A DNA stretch of 64,000 nucleotides from Rhizobium esperanzae (GTDB taxonomy: Bacteria > Pseudomonadota > Alphaproteobacteria > Rhizobiales > Rhizobiaceae), in NCBI RefSeq assembly GCF_014197615.1, contig NZ_JACIFY010000015.1:1-64000 (forward strand), read 5' to 3'. Every line of letters begins with the position of its first letter. Position 1 is the stretch's first letter. Positions 7,838 through 15,861 of the stretch are shown one piece after another. The notes beneath the pieces were generated by a model. It was given only the letters and a program-made list of their open reading frames with translations. It did not search any database and was not told the origin of the DNA. The position numbers were made by a program, and so were the translations under genes.

Positions 7838-9688
7838 ATGGGCAAGACGATACGGTTGACGATGGCGCAGGCTGTCGCGCATTTTCTCAAAAAGCAGATG
7901 ACTGTTGTCGACGGCAAGAAAGTGCCGATCTTCGGCGGCGTCTGGGCGATCTTCGGTCATGGCAACGTCGCCGGTATCGGCGAAGCGCTCTATCAGGTGC
8001 GCGGGGAACTGACGACCTATCGCGCCCACAATGAACAGGGCATGGCGCATGCCGCCATCGCCTATGCCAAGGCGAATTTCCGCACACGCTTCATGGCCTG
8101 CACGACCTCGATCGGCCCCGGCGCGCTGAACATGGTGACGGCGGCCGGCGTGGCACACGTCAATCGCATTCCCGTTCTCTTCCTGCCGGGCGACGTCTTC
8201 GCCAACCGCGCGCCGGATCCGGTGCTGCAGCAGATCGAGGATTTCGGCGACGGCACGGTTTCCGCCAATGACGCCTTCCGTTCGGTTTCGCGCTATTTCG
8301 ACCGCATCACCCGGCCCGAACAGATCATTTCGGCCCTGAAGCGCGCCATGCAGGTGCTGACCGATCCGCTGGATTGCGGCCCGGTGACCTTGTCGCTCTG
8401 CCAGGACGTCCAGGCCGAAGCCTATGATTATCCGGAAAGCCTGTTCGACGAAAAAGTCTGGGCGACCCGCCGGCCGCAGCCGGATGCAGACGAGCTGGCA
8501 AACGCCATCGCGCTGATCAAGGCATCTCAAAAGCCGGTGATCGTTGCCGGCGGCGGCGTGCTTTATTCGCAGGCGACGAAGGAGCTTGCCGCCTTTGCCG
8601 AAGCCCATGCCATCCCGGTCGTCGTCACCCAGGCCGGCAAGTCGTCGATTAACGAGACTCATCCGCTGGCGCTCGGCTCGGTCGGCGTCACCGGCACGTC
8701 GGCGGCGAATGCGATCGCCGAAGAGACGGATCTCGTCATCGCCGTCGGCACCCGCTGCCAGGATTTCACCACCGGCTCCTGGGCGCTGTTCAAGAACGAC
8801 AGCCTGAAGATGATCGGCCTCAATATCGCCGCCTATGACGCGGTCAAGCATGACAGCTATCCCGTGATTGCCGATGCCCGCGAAGGGCTGAAGGCGCTTT
8901 CGGCAGGGCTTTCCGGCTGGAAGGCGCCGGCGGCGCTGACCGCAAAAGCCGCAGCCGAGAAAAAGATCTGGATGGAGGCCGCCGCCAAGGCGATGGCGTC
9001 TACCAATGCCGCCCTGCCCTCCGACGCACAAGTGATCGGCGCGGTCGCGCGCACGATCGGCGGCGACAATACGACGGTTCTTTGCGCTGCGGGCGGCCTT
9101 CCCGGCGAATTGCACAAGCTCTGGCCGGCAACGACGCCCGGCAGCTATCACATGGAATACGGCTTTTCCTGCATGGGCTACGAAATCGCCGGCGGGCTCG
9201 GCGCCAAGATGGCGCATCCCGAACGCGATGTCGTCGTCATGGTCGGCGACGGTTCCTACATGATGATGAATTCCGAGATCGCCACGTCGGTCATGCTTGG
9301 CCTCAAGCTCAACATCGTCATGCTCGACAATCGCGGCTATGGCTGCATCAACCGGTTGCAGATGGGAACCGGCGGTGCCAACTTCAACAATCTGCTCAAG
9401 GACTCCTATCACGAGGTGATGCCGGAGATCGATTTCCGCGCGCATGCCGAGGCCATGGGCGCGATCGCCGTCAAGGTCGGCTCGATCGCCGAGTTGGAGC
9501 AGGCGATCGTGGATTCGAAGAAGAACGACCGTACCTCGGTCTTCGTCATCGACACCGATCCGCTCATCACCACGGAAGCCGGCGGCCACTGGTGGGATGT
9601 CGCCGTGCCCGAGGTCAGCCCGCGCGGTGAGGTCAACGCGGCGCGCAAGGGCTACCTAGAAGCACGCGCCGCCCAGCGCATCGGCTAA
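7838..9688 (+). CDS. iolD: 3D-(3,5/4)-trihydroxycyclohexane-1,2-dione acylhydrolase (ThDP-dependent)
   Basis: 616-residue thiamine-diphosphate enzyme that opens the inositol ring, hydrolysing trihydroxycyclohexane-dione to 5-deoxy-glucuronate (EC 3.7.1.22). The N-terminal ThDP domain carries the catalytic glutamate in YRAHNEQGMAHA (E66). The C-terminal domain has the cofactor motif VGDGSYMMMNSEI near residue 470 and DNRGYGCINRLQ. The ATG is chosen because GGGAGG lies 4 bp upstream and the Pfam-like region starts directly; longer in-frame extensions run into the repeat. Length matches the IolD family. It is the third gene of the iol operon, separated from iolC by a palindromic repeat, so differential mRNA stability between the two is possible. 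Confidence 0.94.
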   Translation: MGKTIRLTMAQAVAHFLKKQMTVVDGKKVPIFGGVWAIFGHGNVAGIGEALYQVRGELTTYRAHNEQGMAHAAIAYAKANFRTRFMACTTSIGPGALNMVTAAGVAHVNRIPVLFLPGDVFANRAPDPVLQQIEDFGDGTVSANDAFRSVSRYFDRITRPEQIISALKRAMQVLTDPLDCGPVTLSLCQDVQAEAYDYPESLFDEKVWATRRPQPDADELANAIALIKASQKPVIVAGGGVLYSQATKELAAFAEAHAIPVVVTQAGKSSINETHPLALGSVGVTGTSAANAIAEETDLVIAVGTRCQDFTTGSWALFKNDSLKMIGLNIAAYDAVKHDSYPVIADAREGLKALSAGLSGWKAPAALTAKAAAEKKIWMEAAAKAMASTNAALPSDAQVIGAVARTIGGDNTTVLCAAGGLPGELHKLWPATTPGSYHMEYGFSCMGYEIAGGLGAKMAHPERDVVVMVGDGSYMMMNSEIATSVMLGLKLNIVMLDNRGYGCINRLQMGTGGANFNNLLKDSYHEVMPEIDFRAHAEAMGAIAVKVGSIAELEQAIVDSKKNDRTSVFVIDTDPLITTEAGGHWWDVAVPEVSPRGEVNAARKGYLEARAAQRIG

Positions 9689-9752
9689 TCCGGTGCCATT
9701 TTTTTCGGGAAGAGCGTCCCGGCTCTTCCGCAATACTTTCAAGGAGAATGTG

Positions 9753-10670
9753 ATGAAGGCCAAACTCGGCATGTCGCCCATCGCCTGGTGGAACGACGAT
9801 CTTCCGGAACTTAGCGACGATGTGTCCCTCGAGGAATGCCTGCGGCAGTCGCGCAGCGCCGGTTTCACCGGCATGGAACAAGGCCGCCGTTTCCCCAGCA
9901 ATCCCGAAGAGATGCTGCCTATCCTGCGCGCCGCCGACGTGACGCTGTGCGGTGGCTGGTTCTCCGGCACGCTCGTCAATGAGGAGCTTGCGGCCAACAA
10001 GGACCGCATCGCGCCGATGATCGAGCTGTTCAAGGCGGTCAATGCGCCCTGCATCGTCTATGGCGAAGTCGGCCGCTCCATCCAGGGCGATCGCTCCAAG
10101 CCGCTCGCCACCAAGCCGCGCCTTTCCGACGACGAGATGAAGGCCTATGGGCGCCGCGTCACCGAGTTCGGCGAATGGTGCGCCGAGCAGGGCATGCCGC
10201 TCTCCTATCACCATCATATGGCGGCCGTCGTCGAAACCGAGCCGGAACTCGACGCCTTCATGCGCTCTTCGGGTGCAGGCATTCCGCTGCTGCTCGATGC
10301 CGGACATCTCGCCTTTGCCGGCGGCGATGTGCTGCGCGCCATCGGGAACCACCACGCCCGCATCAATCACGTCCACGTCAAGGATATCCGTAAGTCCGTG
10401 GTCGACGGGCTCGACCGCAGCCGTCAGTCCTTCCTCGACGCGGTGGCGCTCGGCGCCTTCACGGTGCCGGGCGACGGCTCGCTCGATTTCGCCGCCATCG
10501 TCCAGCGGCTCGCCGATTACGGTTATGAAGGCTGGTTCGTCGTCGAGGCCGAACAGGATCCGCGCAAGGCGCCGCCGCAGAAAATGGCCGAGATCGGCCA
10601 TGCGGAATTGATGCGCGTGATGACGGCGGCAGGCTATACCGTGGAAACGGAAGGCTTCCCGAAGGGGTAA
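9753..10670 (+). CDS. iolE: Inosose (2-keto-myo-inositol) dehydratase
   Basis: 305-residue xylose-isomerase-like TIM barrel that dehydrates 2-keto-myo-inositol to the diketone consumed by IolD (EC 4.2.1.44). Family hallmarks are an N-terminal GMSPIAWWNDD, SYHHHMAAVVET in the middle, the metal-binding LLLDAGHLAFAG, NHVHVKDI and the C-terminal VVEAEQDP. AAGGAG 6 bp ahead sets the ATG. It follows iolD after 64 bp. Length is standard for IolE. Confidence 0.93.
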   Translation: MKAKLGMSPIAWWNDDLPELSDDVSLEECLRQSRSAGFTGMEQGRRFPSNPEEMLPILRAADVTLCGGWFSGTLVNEELAANKDRIAPMIELFKAVNAPCIVYGEVGRSIQGDRSKPLATKPRLSDDEMKAYGRRVTEFGEWCAEQGMPLSYHHHMAAVVETEPELDAFMRSSGAGIPLLLDAGHLAFAGGDVLRAIGNHHARINHVHVKDIRKSVVDGLDRSRQSFLDAVALGAFTVPGDGSLDFAAIVQRLADYGYEGWFVVEAEQDPRKAPPQKMAEIGHAELMRVMTAAGYTVETEGFPKG

Positions 10671-10680
10671 ACGAACAAAA

Positions 10681-10836
10681 CCCCTCCCCAACCCCTCCTC
10701 ACAAGGGGAAGGACTTAACTTGAGGCACCGCCCCGCACTAGACAGCGGCCACCCTGCAAGAAGGAACGCCGCAGTACGGGCGAGACAGCACGGCAGGTTA
10801 GCCCCTCCCCCCTTGTGGGGAGGGGTTGGGGAGGGG
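10681..10836. repeat. GC-rich palindromic intergenic repeat, copy 2
   Basis: A 156-bp element between iolE and iolB, with the same ends as copy 1 (CCCCTCCCCAACCCCT and AGGGGTTGGGGAGGGG), a shared ACAAGGGG(A/G)AGGGACTTAA-like inner stretch, and a divergent centre. It starts 10 bp after the iolE stop and ends 29 bp before the iolB start. Confidence 0.8.
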
Positions 10837-10865
10837 AATTTTCCAAGTAAAGAAGGAAAACACCA

Positions 10866-11663
10866 ATGCCAAACCTCAAGGTGAAACCATCCGGCACGCA
10901 TGGCCGTGTGACGCATGTGACCCCGGAGAATGCCGGCTGGACCTATGTCGGCTTCGATCTGCATCGGGTCAAACCCGGCGAGACGGTTTCGGGAGAGACC
11001 GGCGACCGGGAAGTCTGCCTCGTTTGGGTGACCGGCAAGGGCAAGGCATCGGCCGGATCCCGGGATTTCGGCACACTCGGCGAGCGCATGAACCCGTTCG
11101 ACGGTGCGCCGCATGCGCTCTACATCCCGATGAGCTCGACTTGGTCGGTGACGGCGGAGACCGATCTCGAGCTCGCCGTCTGCTCGGCGCCCGGTGGCGG
11201 CACCTATGAGGCGAAGGCGATTCCGCCCGGCACGCATCCGCAGCTGACGCGCGGCAAGGGCACGAATGTGCGCTATGTCAACAATATCATGCCTGAGGAC
11301 GACAGCTCGGCGCATTCGCTGCTGGTCGTCGAGGTGATCACCCCGGGCGGCCATACATCCTCCTATCCGCCGCACAAGCACGACCAGGACGACCTGCCGA
11401 ACGAGAGCTTCCTGGAAGAGACCTATTATCACCGCCTCAACCCGCCGCAGGGCTTCGGTTTCCAGCGCGTCTACACCGACGATCGTTCGCTCGACGAGGC
11501 AATGGCGATCGAGGACGGCGACGTGACGCTGGTGCCGAAGGGCTACCACCCCTGTGCGGCCTGCCATGGCTACGATCTTTATTACCTCAACGTCATGGCC
11601 GGACCGAAGCGGATCTGGAAATTCCACAATGCCGCCGAGCACGAGTGGCTGATCAAGGCGTAA
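10866..11663 (+). CDS. iolB: 5-deoxy-glucuronate isomerase
   Basis: 265-residue bicupin enzyme that converts 5-deoxy-glucuronate to 2-deoxy-5-keto-gluconate (EC 5.3.1.30), the substrate of IolC. The second cupin carries the metal-site pattern YPPHKHDQDD with the following glutamate in FLEETYYH, and later VPKGYHPCAACHGYDLYYLN. The start has an AAGGAAA ribosome site. This is the last iol gene; the order C-D-E-B matches other Rhizobiales. iolA and idhA are not in the window, so the full pathway needs genes elsewhere. Confidence 0.94.
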   Translation: MPNLKVKPSGTHGRVTHVTPENAGWTYVGFDLHRVKPGETVSGETGDREVCLVWVTGKGKASAGSRDFGTLGERMNPFDGAPHALYIPMSSTWSVTAETDLELAVCSAPGGGTYEAKAIPPGTHPQLTRGKGTNVRYVNNIMPEDDSSAHSLLVVEVITPGGHTSSYPPHKHDQDDLPNESFLEETYYHRLNPPQGFGFQRVYTDDRSLDEAMAIEDGDVTLVPKGYHPCAACHGYDLYYLNVMAGPKRIWKFHNAAEHEWLIKA

Positions 11664-11672
11664 CGGTCTCGT

Positions 11673-11701
11673 TCGATCGCTAAATAATCTGACAGCGCCA
11701 A
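11673..11701. promoter_or_regulatory. Shared 29-bp element, copy 1 (candidate AraC-type operator)
   Basis: The element starts TCGATCGCTAAA and ends GACAGCGCCAA. It matches positions 12887-12915 without gaps at 24 of 29 bases. It lies 80 bp before the DUF1127 start codon. Conserved half-sites CGCTAAA and GACAGCG at fixed spacing suit a two-half-site AraC-family regulator, and such a regulator is encoded between the two copies. Confidence 0.55.
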
Positions 11702-11722
11702 GCCGCCGCTGATGGTTCACTG

Positions 11723-11746
11723 CCTCCATCCAAACACGGATGGAGG
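11723..11746 (+). promoter_or_regulatory. Hairpin masking the ribosome-binding site of the DUF1127 gene
   Basis: CCTCCATCC (11723-11731) pairs perfectly with GGATGGAGG (11738-11746) across a 6-nt loop. The 3' arm contains the GGAGG Shine-Dalgarno, which ends 6 bp before the ATG. The 5' arm therefore acts as an internal anti-Shine-Dalgarno, suggesting translational control. Confidence 0.6.
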
Positions 11747-11752
11747 ATCACC

Positions 11753-11980
11753 ATGTACAGCTCGAAAATCACAATCCCGACCCGGACTATTCGCTCTTCG
11801 CGTCATATCGATTCCGGCCTGCTTCTTGCCGTCATCACGGCAGCGCGCTGGCTGGCGCGCAAGATGAACGAACGACGCAACTGCAATGCGCTGATGGAAC
11901 TCTCCGACGCGCAGCTGAAGGATATCGGCCTTTCCAGGGGGCAGACAGAAAGCGACGTTCACGTCTATAGTCGCAGCTGA
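11753..11980 (+). CDS. Small DUF1127 (YjiS-like) protein
   Basis: 75-residue basic protein. The C-terminal half has the DUF1127 pattern: RNCNALMELSDAQLKDIGLSRGQTESDV. The N-terminal half is basic with a short hydrophobic stretch (LLLAVITAARW). Arginine-rich DUF1127 proteins are frequent in Rhizobiales and are linked to phosphate, stress and RNA-related phenotypes, but no single biochemical role can be read here. The Shine-Dalgarno GGAGG lies inside a perfect hairpin. The gene is 89 bp beyond iolB but has its own upstream element, shared with the Cys-rich gene at 12980, so I place it with the AraC regulator rather than with the iol operon. Confidence 0.85.
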   Translation: MYSSKITIPTRTIRSSRHIDSGLLLAVITAARWLARKMNERRNCNALMELSDAQLKDIGLSRGQTESDVHVYSRS

Positions 11981-12047
11981 AATACAGGCATCAGTTGTGA
12001 TATTATGCCCGGGCCGTCTCGTGGCGGCCTCTGACCCGGAACATACG

Positions 12048-12884
12048 ATGTCGCAGTTTTCAACAGCACCGCTCCTGAAAACGAAGATGGTCACCATTCG
12101 TGATATCGTCTGCAACGGCGAGTGCCGCCATAAGAGCGACGAGGAATGCGCTCACAGGACAAGCCTCGTCTATCCCTATCGCGGCGTCTTCATGCGGCAT
12201 GTCGGCCGCAATGACACGGTGGCCGAAGCCAATCAGGTGCTGTTCTTCAATGCCGGCCAAGGGTATCGCATCAGCCATCCGATCGAGGGCGGCGATGCCT
12301 GTATCGATCTGGCAATCGACGAAGCCATGCTCGAAGAGCTGGCGCCGAAAGAACAGGTGCAGCCGGGCCCGGCCTTTTCCTTCCGTCGCCAGCGTCGGCG
12401 AATCGATCCTCGTGCGCAGGCGCTGGTCGCGCTGCTGCGGCACGGCCTCAGCCGCAATGTCGCTGAAACACTGGAGGCGGAAACACTGGCGCTGACGCTG
12501 GTGCGCCGCTCGCTCGGCGAGCGCACATCGCATGCGGCAGGTGCCAGCGCCGGCCGGCAGAAACTCGTCGACAGGGCAAAGCTGGTGCTTGCCTCCGATC
12601 TCGCCCGGCGCTGGACGCTCGGGGAGATCGCCGCAGAAGTGGGCGTCTCGCCGGTTTATCTCACCCAGGTTTTCCAACAGGTCGAGGCCACGCCGCTCTA
12701 CCGCTATCAGTTGCGGCTGCGGCTTGCCCGCGCCCTCGACCTGCTCGGCCAATATGAGGATCTGACGGCGCTCGGCCTCGATCTTGGCTTTTCCAGCCAC
12801 AGCCATTTCAGCGCTTCGTTCAAACAGGCCTTCGGACAGAGCCCTGGCGAATTCCAGCGCGCGGCGCAATTGCGACGCCGGTGA
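12048..12884 (+). CDS. AraC-family transcriptional regulator with N-terminal Cys cluster
   Basis: 278-residue regulator. The C-terminal third (about 180-272) is a double helix-turn-helix of the AraC type: WTLGEIAAEVGVSPVYLTQVF, then LGLDLGFSSHSHFSASFKQ and FGQSPGEF. The N-terminal sensing domain is cupin-like (VLFFNAGQGYRISHP) and starts with three cysteines in CNGECRHKSDEEC (C22, C26, C34), suggesting metal or redox sensing. The start is one of two choices: ATG at 12048 or ATG at 12087. The ribosome site is weak for both, and I prefer the first. Flanking genes (DUF1127 on the left, Cys-rich mini-protein on the right) share a 29-bp upstream element that is probably its operator. Confidence 0.85.
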   Translation: MSQFSTAPLLKTKMVTIRDIVCNGECRHKSDEECAHRTSLVYPYRGVFMRHVGRNDTVAEANQVLFFNAGQGYRISHPIEGGDACIDLAIDEAMLEELAPKEQVQPGPAFSFRRQRRRIDPRAQALVALLRHGLSRNVAETLEAETLALTLVRRSLGERTSHAAGASAGRQKLVDRAKLVLASDLARRWTLGEIAAEVGVSPVYLTQVFQQVEATPLYRYQLRLRLARALDLLGQYEDLTALGLDLGFSSHSHFSASFKQAFGQSPGEFQRAAQLRRR

Positions 12885-12886
12885 GG

Positions 12887-12915
12887 TCGATCGCTAAAGA
12901 TTTCGACAGCGGCAA
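12887..12915. promoter_or_regulatory. Shared 29-bp element, copy 2 (candidate AraC-type operator)
   Basis: Starts TCGATCGCTAAA immediately after the AraC gene stop codon and ends GACAGCGGCAA. It is 24/29 identical to 11673-11701. It lies 93 bp ahead of the Cys-rich mini-protein start. Confidence 0.55.
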
Positions 12916-12979
12916 TGCGGCCTTCGATGATCTTATGAGCCTGTCCCGATCCCGGGACGATCAATCGGAGGATCATCCA

Positions 12980-13141
12980 ATGAAGAAGACGACCTGCGCT
13001 GCCTGCGACTGTGAACTCGGTGCGGAAACCATCACCGTCAAGCTCGGCGGCAAGACCGTCGAAGTCTGCTGCCAGGAATGCGCCGAGGCGCTGAACGAGG
13101 CGGAGGCCGCAACCTCGGCCGCTCAGAGCGGCAAGCAATAG
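12980..13141 (+). CDS. 53-residue Cys-rich putative metal-binding protein
   Basis: Short protein beginning MKKTTCAACDCELGAETI, with CCQECAEAL about 20 residues further on. The CxxCxC...CCxxC layout around a short beta hairpin (ITVKLGGKTVEVCC) resembles TRASH/YHS-like metal-binding knuckles. The family is not firmly recognised. A strong GGAGGATC ribosome site precedes the ATG. The 29-bp element 93 bp upstream links it to the adjacent AraC regulator, which also has an N-terminal Cys cluster. Plausible roles are metal buffering or a metallochaperone. The metal is not deducible. Confidence 0.75.
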   Translation: MKKTTCAACDCELGAETITVKLGGKTVEVCCQECAEALNEAEAATSAAQSGKQ

Positions 13142-13154
13142 ACGGCCATCGACA

Positions 13155-13181
13155 GAAGCCGCGCCAGCGAGGCGCGGCTTC
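13155..13181. terminator. Bidirectional terminator-like hairpin
   Basis: GAAGCCGCGCC (13155-13165) and GGCGCGGCTTC (13171-13181) form an 11-bp perfect stem with a 5-nt loop, placed exactly between two convergent genes. There is no long U-tract. Confidence 0.6.
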
Positions 13182-13186
13182 CGCCC

Positions 13187-14554
13187 TCAAGCAGGCAGTA
13201 GCCCGTAACGCCAGCCGCGGCGTCTGGCGTTCTGCGACAGTACCAGCAAGGCAAGGACGACCATGCCGGCCTCGGCAAAGACCGGCACCATCCAGATCCC
13301 CTGCTCGCCGAACACGAAGGGTAGCAGGAAGGTGAGCGGCAGGGTGAGCAGATAGGGCCGCGACAGGCCAAAGATCGCCGCGCGCGGCGCATCGCCGATC
13401 GACTGGAAATAGGACGAGAGAATCAGCATCTGCCCGAAGAGGAAATAGGCGCCGATCGTCCAGGGCAGAATTCGCCTGACCTCGGCCGTTATGGCGGGGT
13501 CGGCGACGAAGACCGCGCCGAGACGACCGGCCATGAGTTCGACGGCGATCTCCACCAGCGTGCAATAGACGAGCGCTGCAAGCATGGCGATCTGGAGGCT
13601 GCGGCCGACGCGAAGCTTGAAGCCGGCGCCGTGATTGTTGCCGGCGATCGTCTGCAGGGCAATGCTGAGGCCGAGCAGCGGCAGATAGGTGAAGGTCATG
13701 ATCCGGGTGATGATGCCATAGGCTGCCACCGTCGCGGTATGATCATGCGTGCTCCAGAGCGAGACGTTGATCAGAATGGCGGCCGATGCCAGCGATATGC
13801 CGATGAAGCCGAGGCTCATCGGCGCGCCGAAAACGACGATGCCGCGCCATTCGGCAAGGGCGGCTCCCCGGGACGGCCTGAGTGCCGCCGGCCGGCGCCG
13901 GCGGTAGACCAGCACCGCTGTCAGGCAGACGAATTGCGATGCGATGGAACCGGCCGCCGAGCCGAGCACACCCCAATGCATCGCGGCCATGAACAGCCAG
14001 TTGGCGAGGATGTTCAGCAGTGAGGCCGACAGCGTCACCAGCGTCATGAACCCGATCTTGCCTTCGCAGCGCAGTCCGTCGAGATGCAGCGACAGGAAGA
14101 AGCTCACCGGTGCAAAGGCGATCATCGCGCCCATGAACACCATCGCGCCATCGGCCACCGCGGCGTTGCCTGCAGCACCGGCATCGATGATCTGCCGGCC
14201 GACGGTCCAGTAGAGCATGTTGAGGGTCAGGGTGACGGCCAGCGCCAGCGTATGGGCGCCGGCAAACAGCCTGGCCGCGCCCTGGCGATCACCGGCGCCA
14301 AGCCGGCGGGCAAGGATGCTCGCCATGCCGTTCGAAACGAGCGACTGCAGGGCGATCAACAGCATCAGCCCTGGGAAAATCAGGCTGACGGCCGAAAGCG
14401 CATCGGGGCCGACATAGGCGCCGAGGAAATAGGCGTCGACGACGGTGAAGAGGCCGTTGACGGTGGTGATCGCGATGATCGGCGCCGCCGTTTTTATGAA
14501 GACGCCCGGCAGCCAGCCGGTGAGAAAGACGTTGCCTTTGGAAAGATCGGTCAT
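13187..14554 (-). CDS. MATE-family multidrug/metabolite efflux transporter
   Basis: 455-residue polytopic inner-membrane protein with about 12 hydrophobic segments in two related halves. It shows the MATE-like early segment ITTVNGLFTVVDAYFLGAYVG and ASILARRLGAGDRQGA after the third segment. It probably exports organic cations or metabolites by Na+ or H+ antiport. The start MTDLSKGN is chosen because the first membrane segment follows; the upstream in-frame extension is basic and low-complexity. It converges on the Cys-rich gene, with a shared terminator between them. The substrate is unknown. Confidence 0.85.
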   Translation of the reverse strand: MTDLSKGNVFLTGWLPGVFIKTAAPIIAITTVNGLFTVVDAYFLGAYVGPDALSAVSLIFPGLMLLIALQSLVSNGMASILARRLGAGDRQGAARLFAGAHTLALAVTLTLNMLYWTVGRQIIDAGAAGNAAVADGAMVFMGAMIAFAPVSFFLSLHLDGLRCEGKIGFMTLVTLSASLLNILANWLFMAAMHWGVLGSAAGSIASQFVCLTAVLVYRRRRPAALRPSRGAALAEWRGIVVFGAPMSLGFIGISLASAAILINVSLWSTHDHTATVAAYGIITRIMTFTYLPLLGLSIALQTIAGNNHGAGFKLRVGRSLQIAMLAALVYCTLVEIAVELMAGRLGAVFVADPAITAEVRRILPWTIGAYFLFGQMLILSSYFQSIGDAPRAAIFGLSRPYLLTLPLTFLLPFVFGEQGIWMVPVFAEAGMVVLALLVLSQNARRRGWRYGLLPA

Positions 14555-14636
14555 GGAGAATCCGTGCGATATCGAGCGATGTCCGATCCGGCTTGAAATC
14601 ATGCGGATACGGATTTTCGCGAAGAAATGGAAAAAA

Positions 14637-15077
14637 TTAGAGATCGAGCACGAGATGCGGCACGCCGTTCGAGGTCTTCCTCGGCGACACGCCATCGGCG
14701 TCGATCTGCGCGCTCACACGCCGGCGAAAGGCCGAAAAGCTGTCGAAGGTGACGACATCCACCGGCTCGTCGAAATGAATGGTGATCCGCTGGAGATCGC
14801 CGCCCGGCAGGGCCGAAAGCGTGAGAATTTCACCGGTGAACGGCTGATTGAGATAACGGCCGCGAATATGGGCTCCGACGAAGAGCTGCGTCTTCGGGCC
14901 TGTATTCGGCTTTGCCGCAAGGGCCGCAAGCGTATTCCAGTCGCGCGCGCCGTACTGGCGGGCAATCAGTTCCAGGGCCCCACTGTGGGTCAGCGCGGTG
15001 CCGCGATCGTTCATCGCCTGGCGCAGGCGCTTGGCCTGGGCCTTCAATTCGTCAATGGCAGGATAGGTCGTCGTCAT
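14637..15077 (-). CDS. Glyoxalase-superfamily (glyoxalase-related) protein
   Basis: 146-residue protein with the pattern of a glyoxalase-related domain seen in many alphaproteobacteria: an N-terminal helical part (IDELKAQAKRLRQAMNDRG, then ALELIARQYGARDWNTLAA) and a small beta-rich C-terminal part (NQPFTGEILTLSAL, IHFDEPVDVVTFDSFSAFRRRV). No enzymatic motif is clear. The ATG at 15077 is preferred over a TTG six codons upstream because AAGG sits at a suitable distance. It is 82 bp upstream of the MATE gene on the same strand, so possibly co-transcribed. Confidence 0.65.
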   Translation of the reverse strand: MTTTYPAIDELKAQAKRLRQAMNDRGTALTHSGALELIARQYGARDWNTLAALAAKPNTGPKTQLFVGAHIRGRYLNQPFTGEILTLSALPGGDLQRITIHFDEPVDVVTFDSFSAFRRRVSAQIDADGVSPRKTSNGVPHLVLDL

Positions 15078-15433
15078 GGAGTAAAGCCTTCGCAAGGCAT
15101 GCTCTTCGACTGTGGATGGGAGCTCGCATTGCCGTCAGTCAGCATGCACAAGAGGCCGTGACCATGATCGCGAGGGCTTCACCATGGATTTTCATCCGCG
15201 AGCGGCCGGTGCCTCGAACCGGCCTTTGTATGCGCGAACCTCGCCGACATGTCAAGAATGGCGCAGGTGCGGGGGATAATGAGCAGATTTGGGGCAAATC
15301 TGCACGAAATCGGTGCGATTTTCCTGCAAGCGTGAGCGAAGCGGTCAATCCTATCGATGTTGTTAAGCTGCCATCAGCATTCTTCAGCTAATGTCCTGTC
15401 GTGGAATAAGCGGAGGCTAAAAGGGCCTTTCAG
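15078..15433. other. Non-coding divergent intergenic region
   Basis: About 356 bp separate the leftward glyoxalase-related gene from the rightward PilZ-like gene. Both promoters should be here. I see no gene, tRNA, long repeat or convincing promoter boxes. Confidence 0.4.
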
Positions 15434-15766
15434 ATGCACCTCGACACAGAACACCCCAAGCCGGAACGCGCTTACAGGGAATTCAATCTCGATAGGCCGG
15501 GCAACATCATCTTCGTCGGCCACCATCTCAGCACCGGAACGCAGGTGCGCTGCCTGATCCGCACGATTACACTCGCCGGCGCACTGCTTGAAGTCAGCCC
15601 GAACCTGGATATGCCGAGCCATTTCTTCCTCGAAATCCTCGGCATCCATGACGAGATCGGCGCAACCATGGTCAAGCGCGAAGGCGAATTGGTGACGATC
15701 AGCTTCAACATGCTGCTCAATCCGGAATTCCTGCACCACGTGCTGCGACTGAGCTTCGAAACCTGA
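15434..15766 (+). CDS. Small PilZ-like protein lacking the c-di-GMP signature
   Basis: 110-residue protein with the beta-rich profile of a PilZ domain (CLIRTITLAGALLEVSP, SHFFLEILGIHDEIGATMVKREGELVTISF). It aligns by eye with the protein at 16881, including FLEILG versus YLNILG and the closing PEFLHHVLR versus PEVLRRVVR. The RxxxR and DxSxxG residues that bind c-di-GMP are missing or altered (TITLAGA where DISQGGA stands in the neighbour). It is likely a degenerate or differently tuned PilZ. A weak ribosome site precedes the ATG. It is convergent with the host-attachment gene. Confidence 0.65.
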   Translation: MHLDTEHPKPERAYREFNLDRPGNIIFVGHHLSTGTQVRCLIRTITLAGALLEVSPNLDMPSHFFLEILGIHDEIGATMVKREGELVTISFNMLLNPEFLHHVLRLSFET

Positions 15767-15861
15767 GGCCCTTTTCCATCCGTGAGTTGTCGGCGTGCAG
15801 CGCACCCGACAGGAAAAACGCGGGGCTGTTCAATCCGCGTTCCTCGGTTGCGAAGACCGCC

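Noticed and set aside
15788..15811. TGTCGG/CCGACA hairpin between convergent genes as a terminator
   Set aside because: Short 6-bp stem, 12-nt loop and no U-tract; too weak to call.
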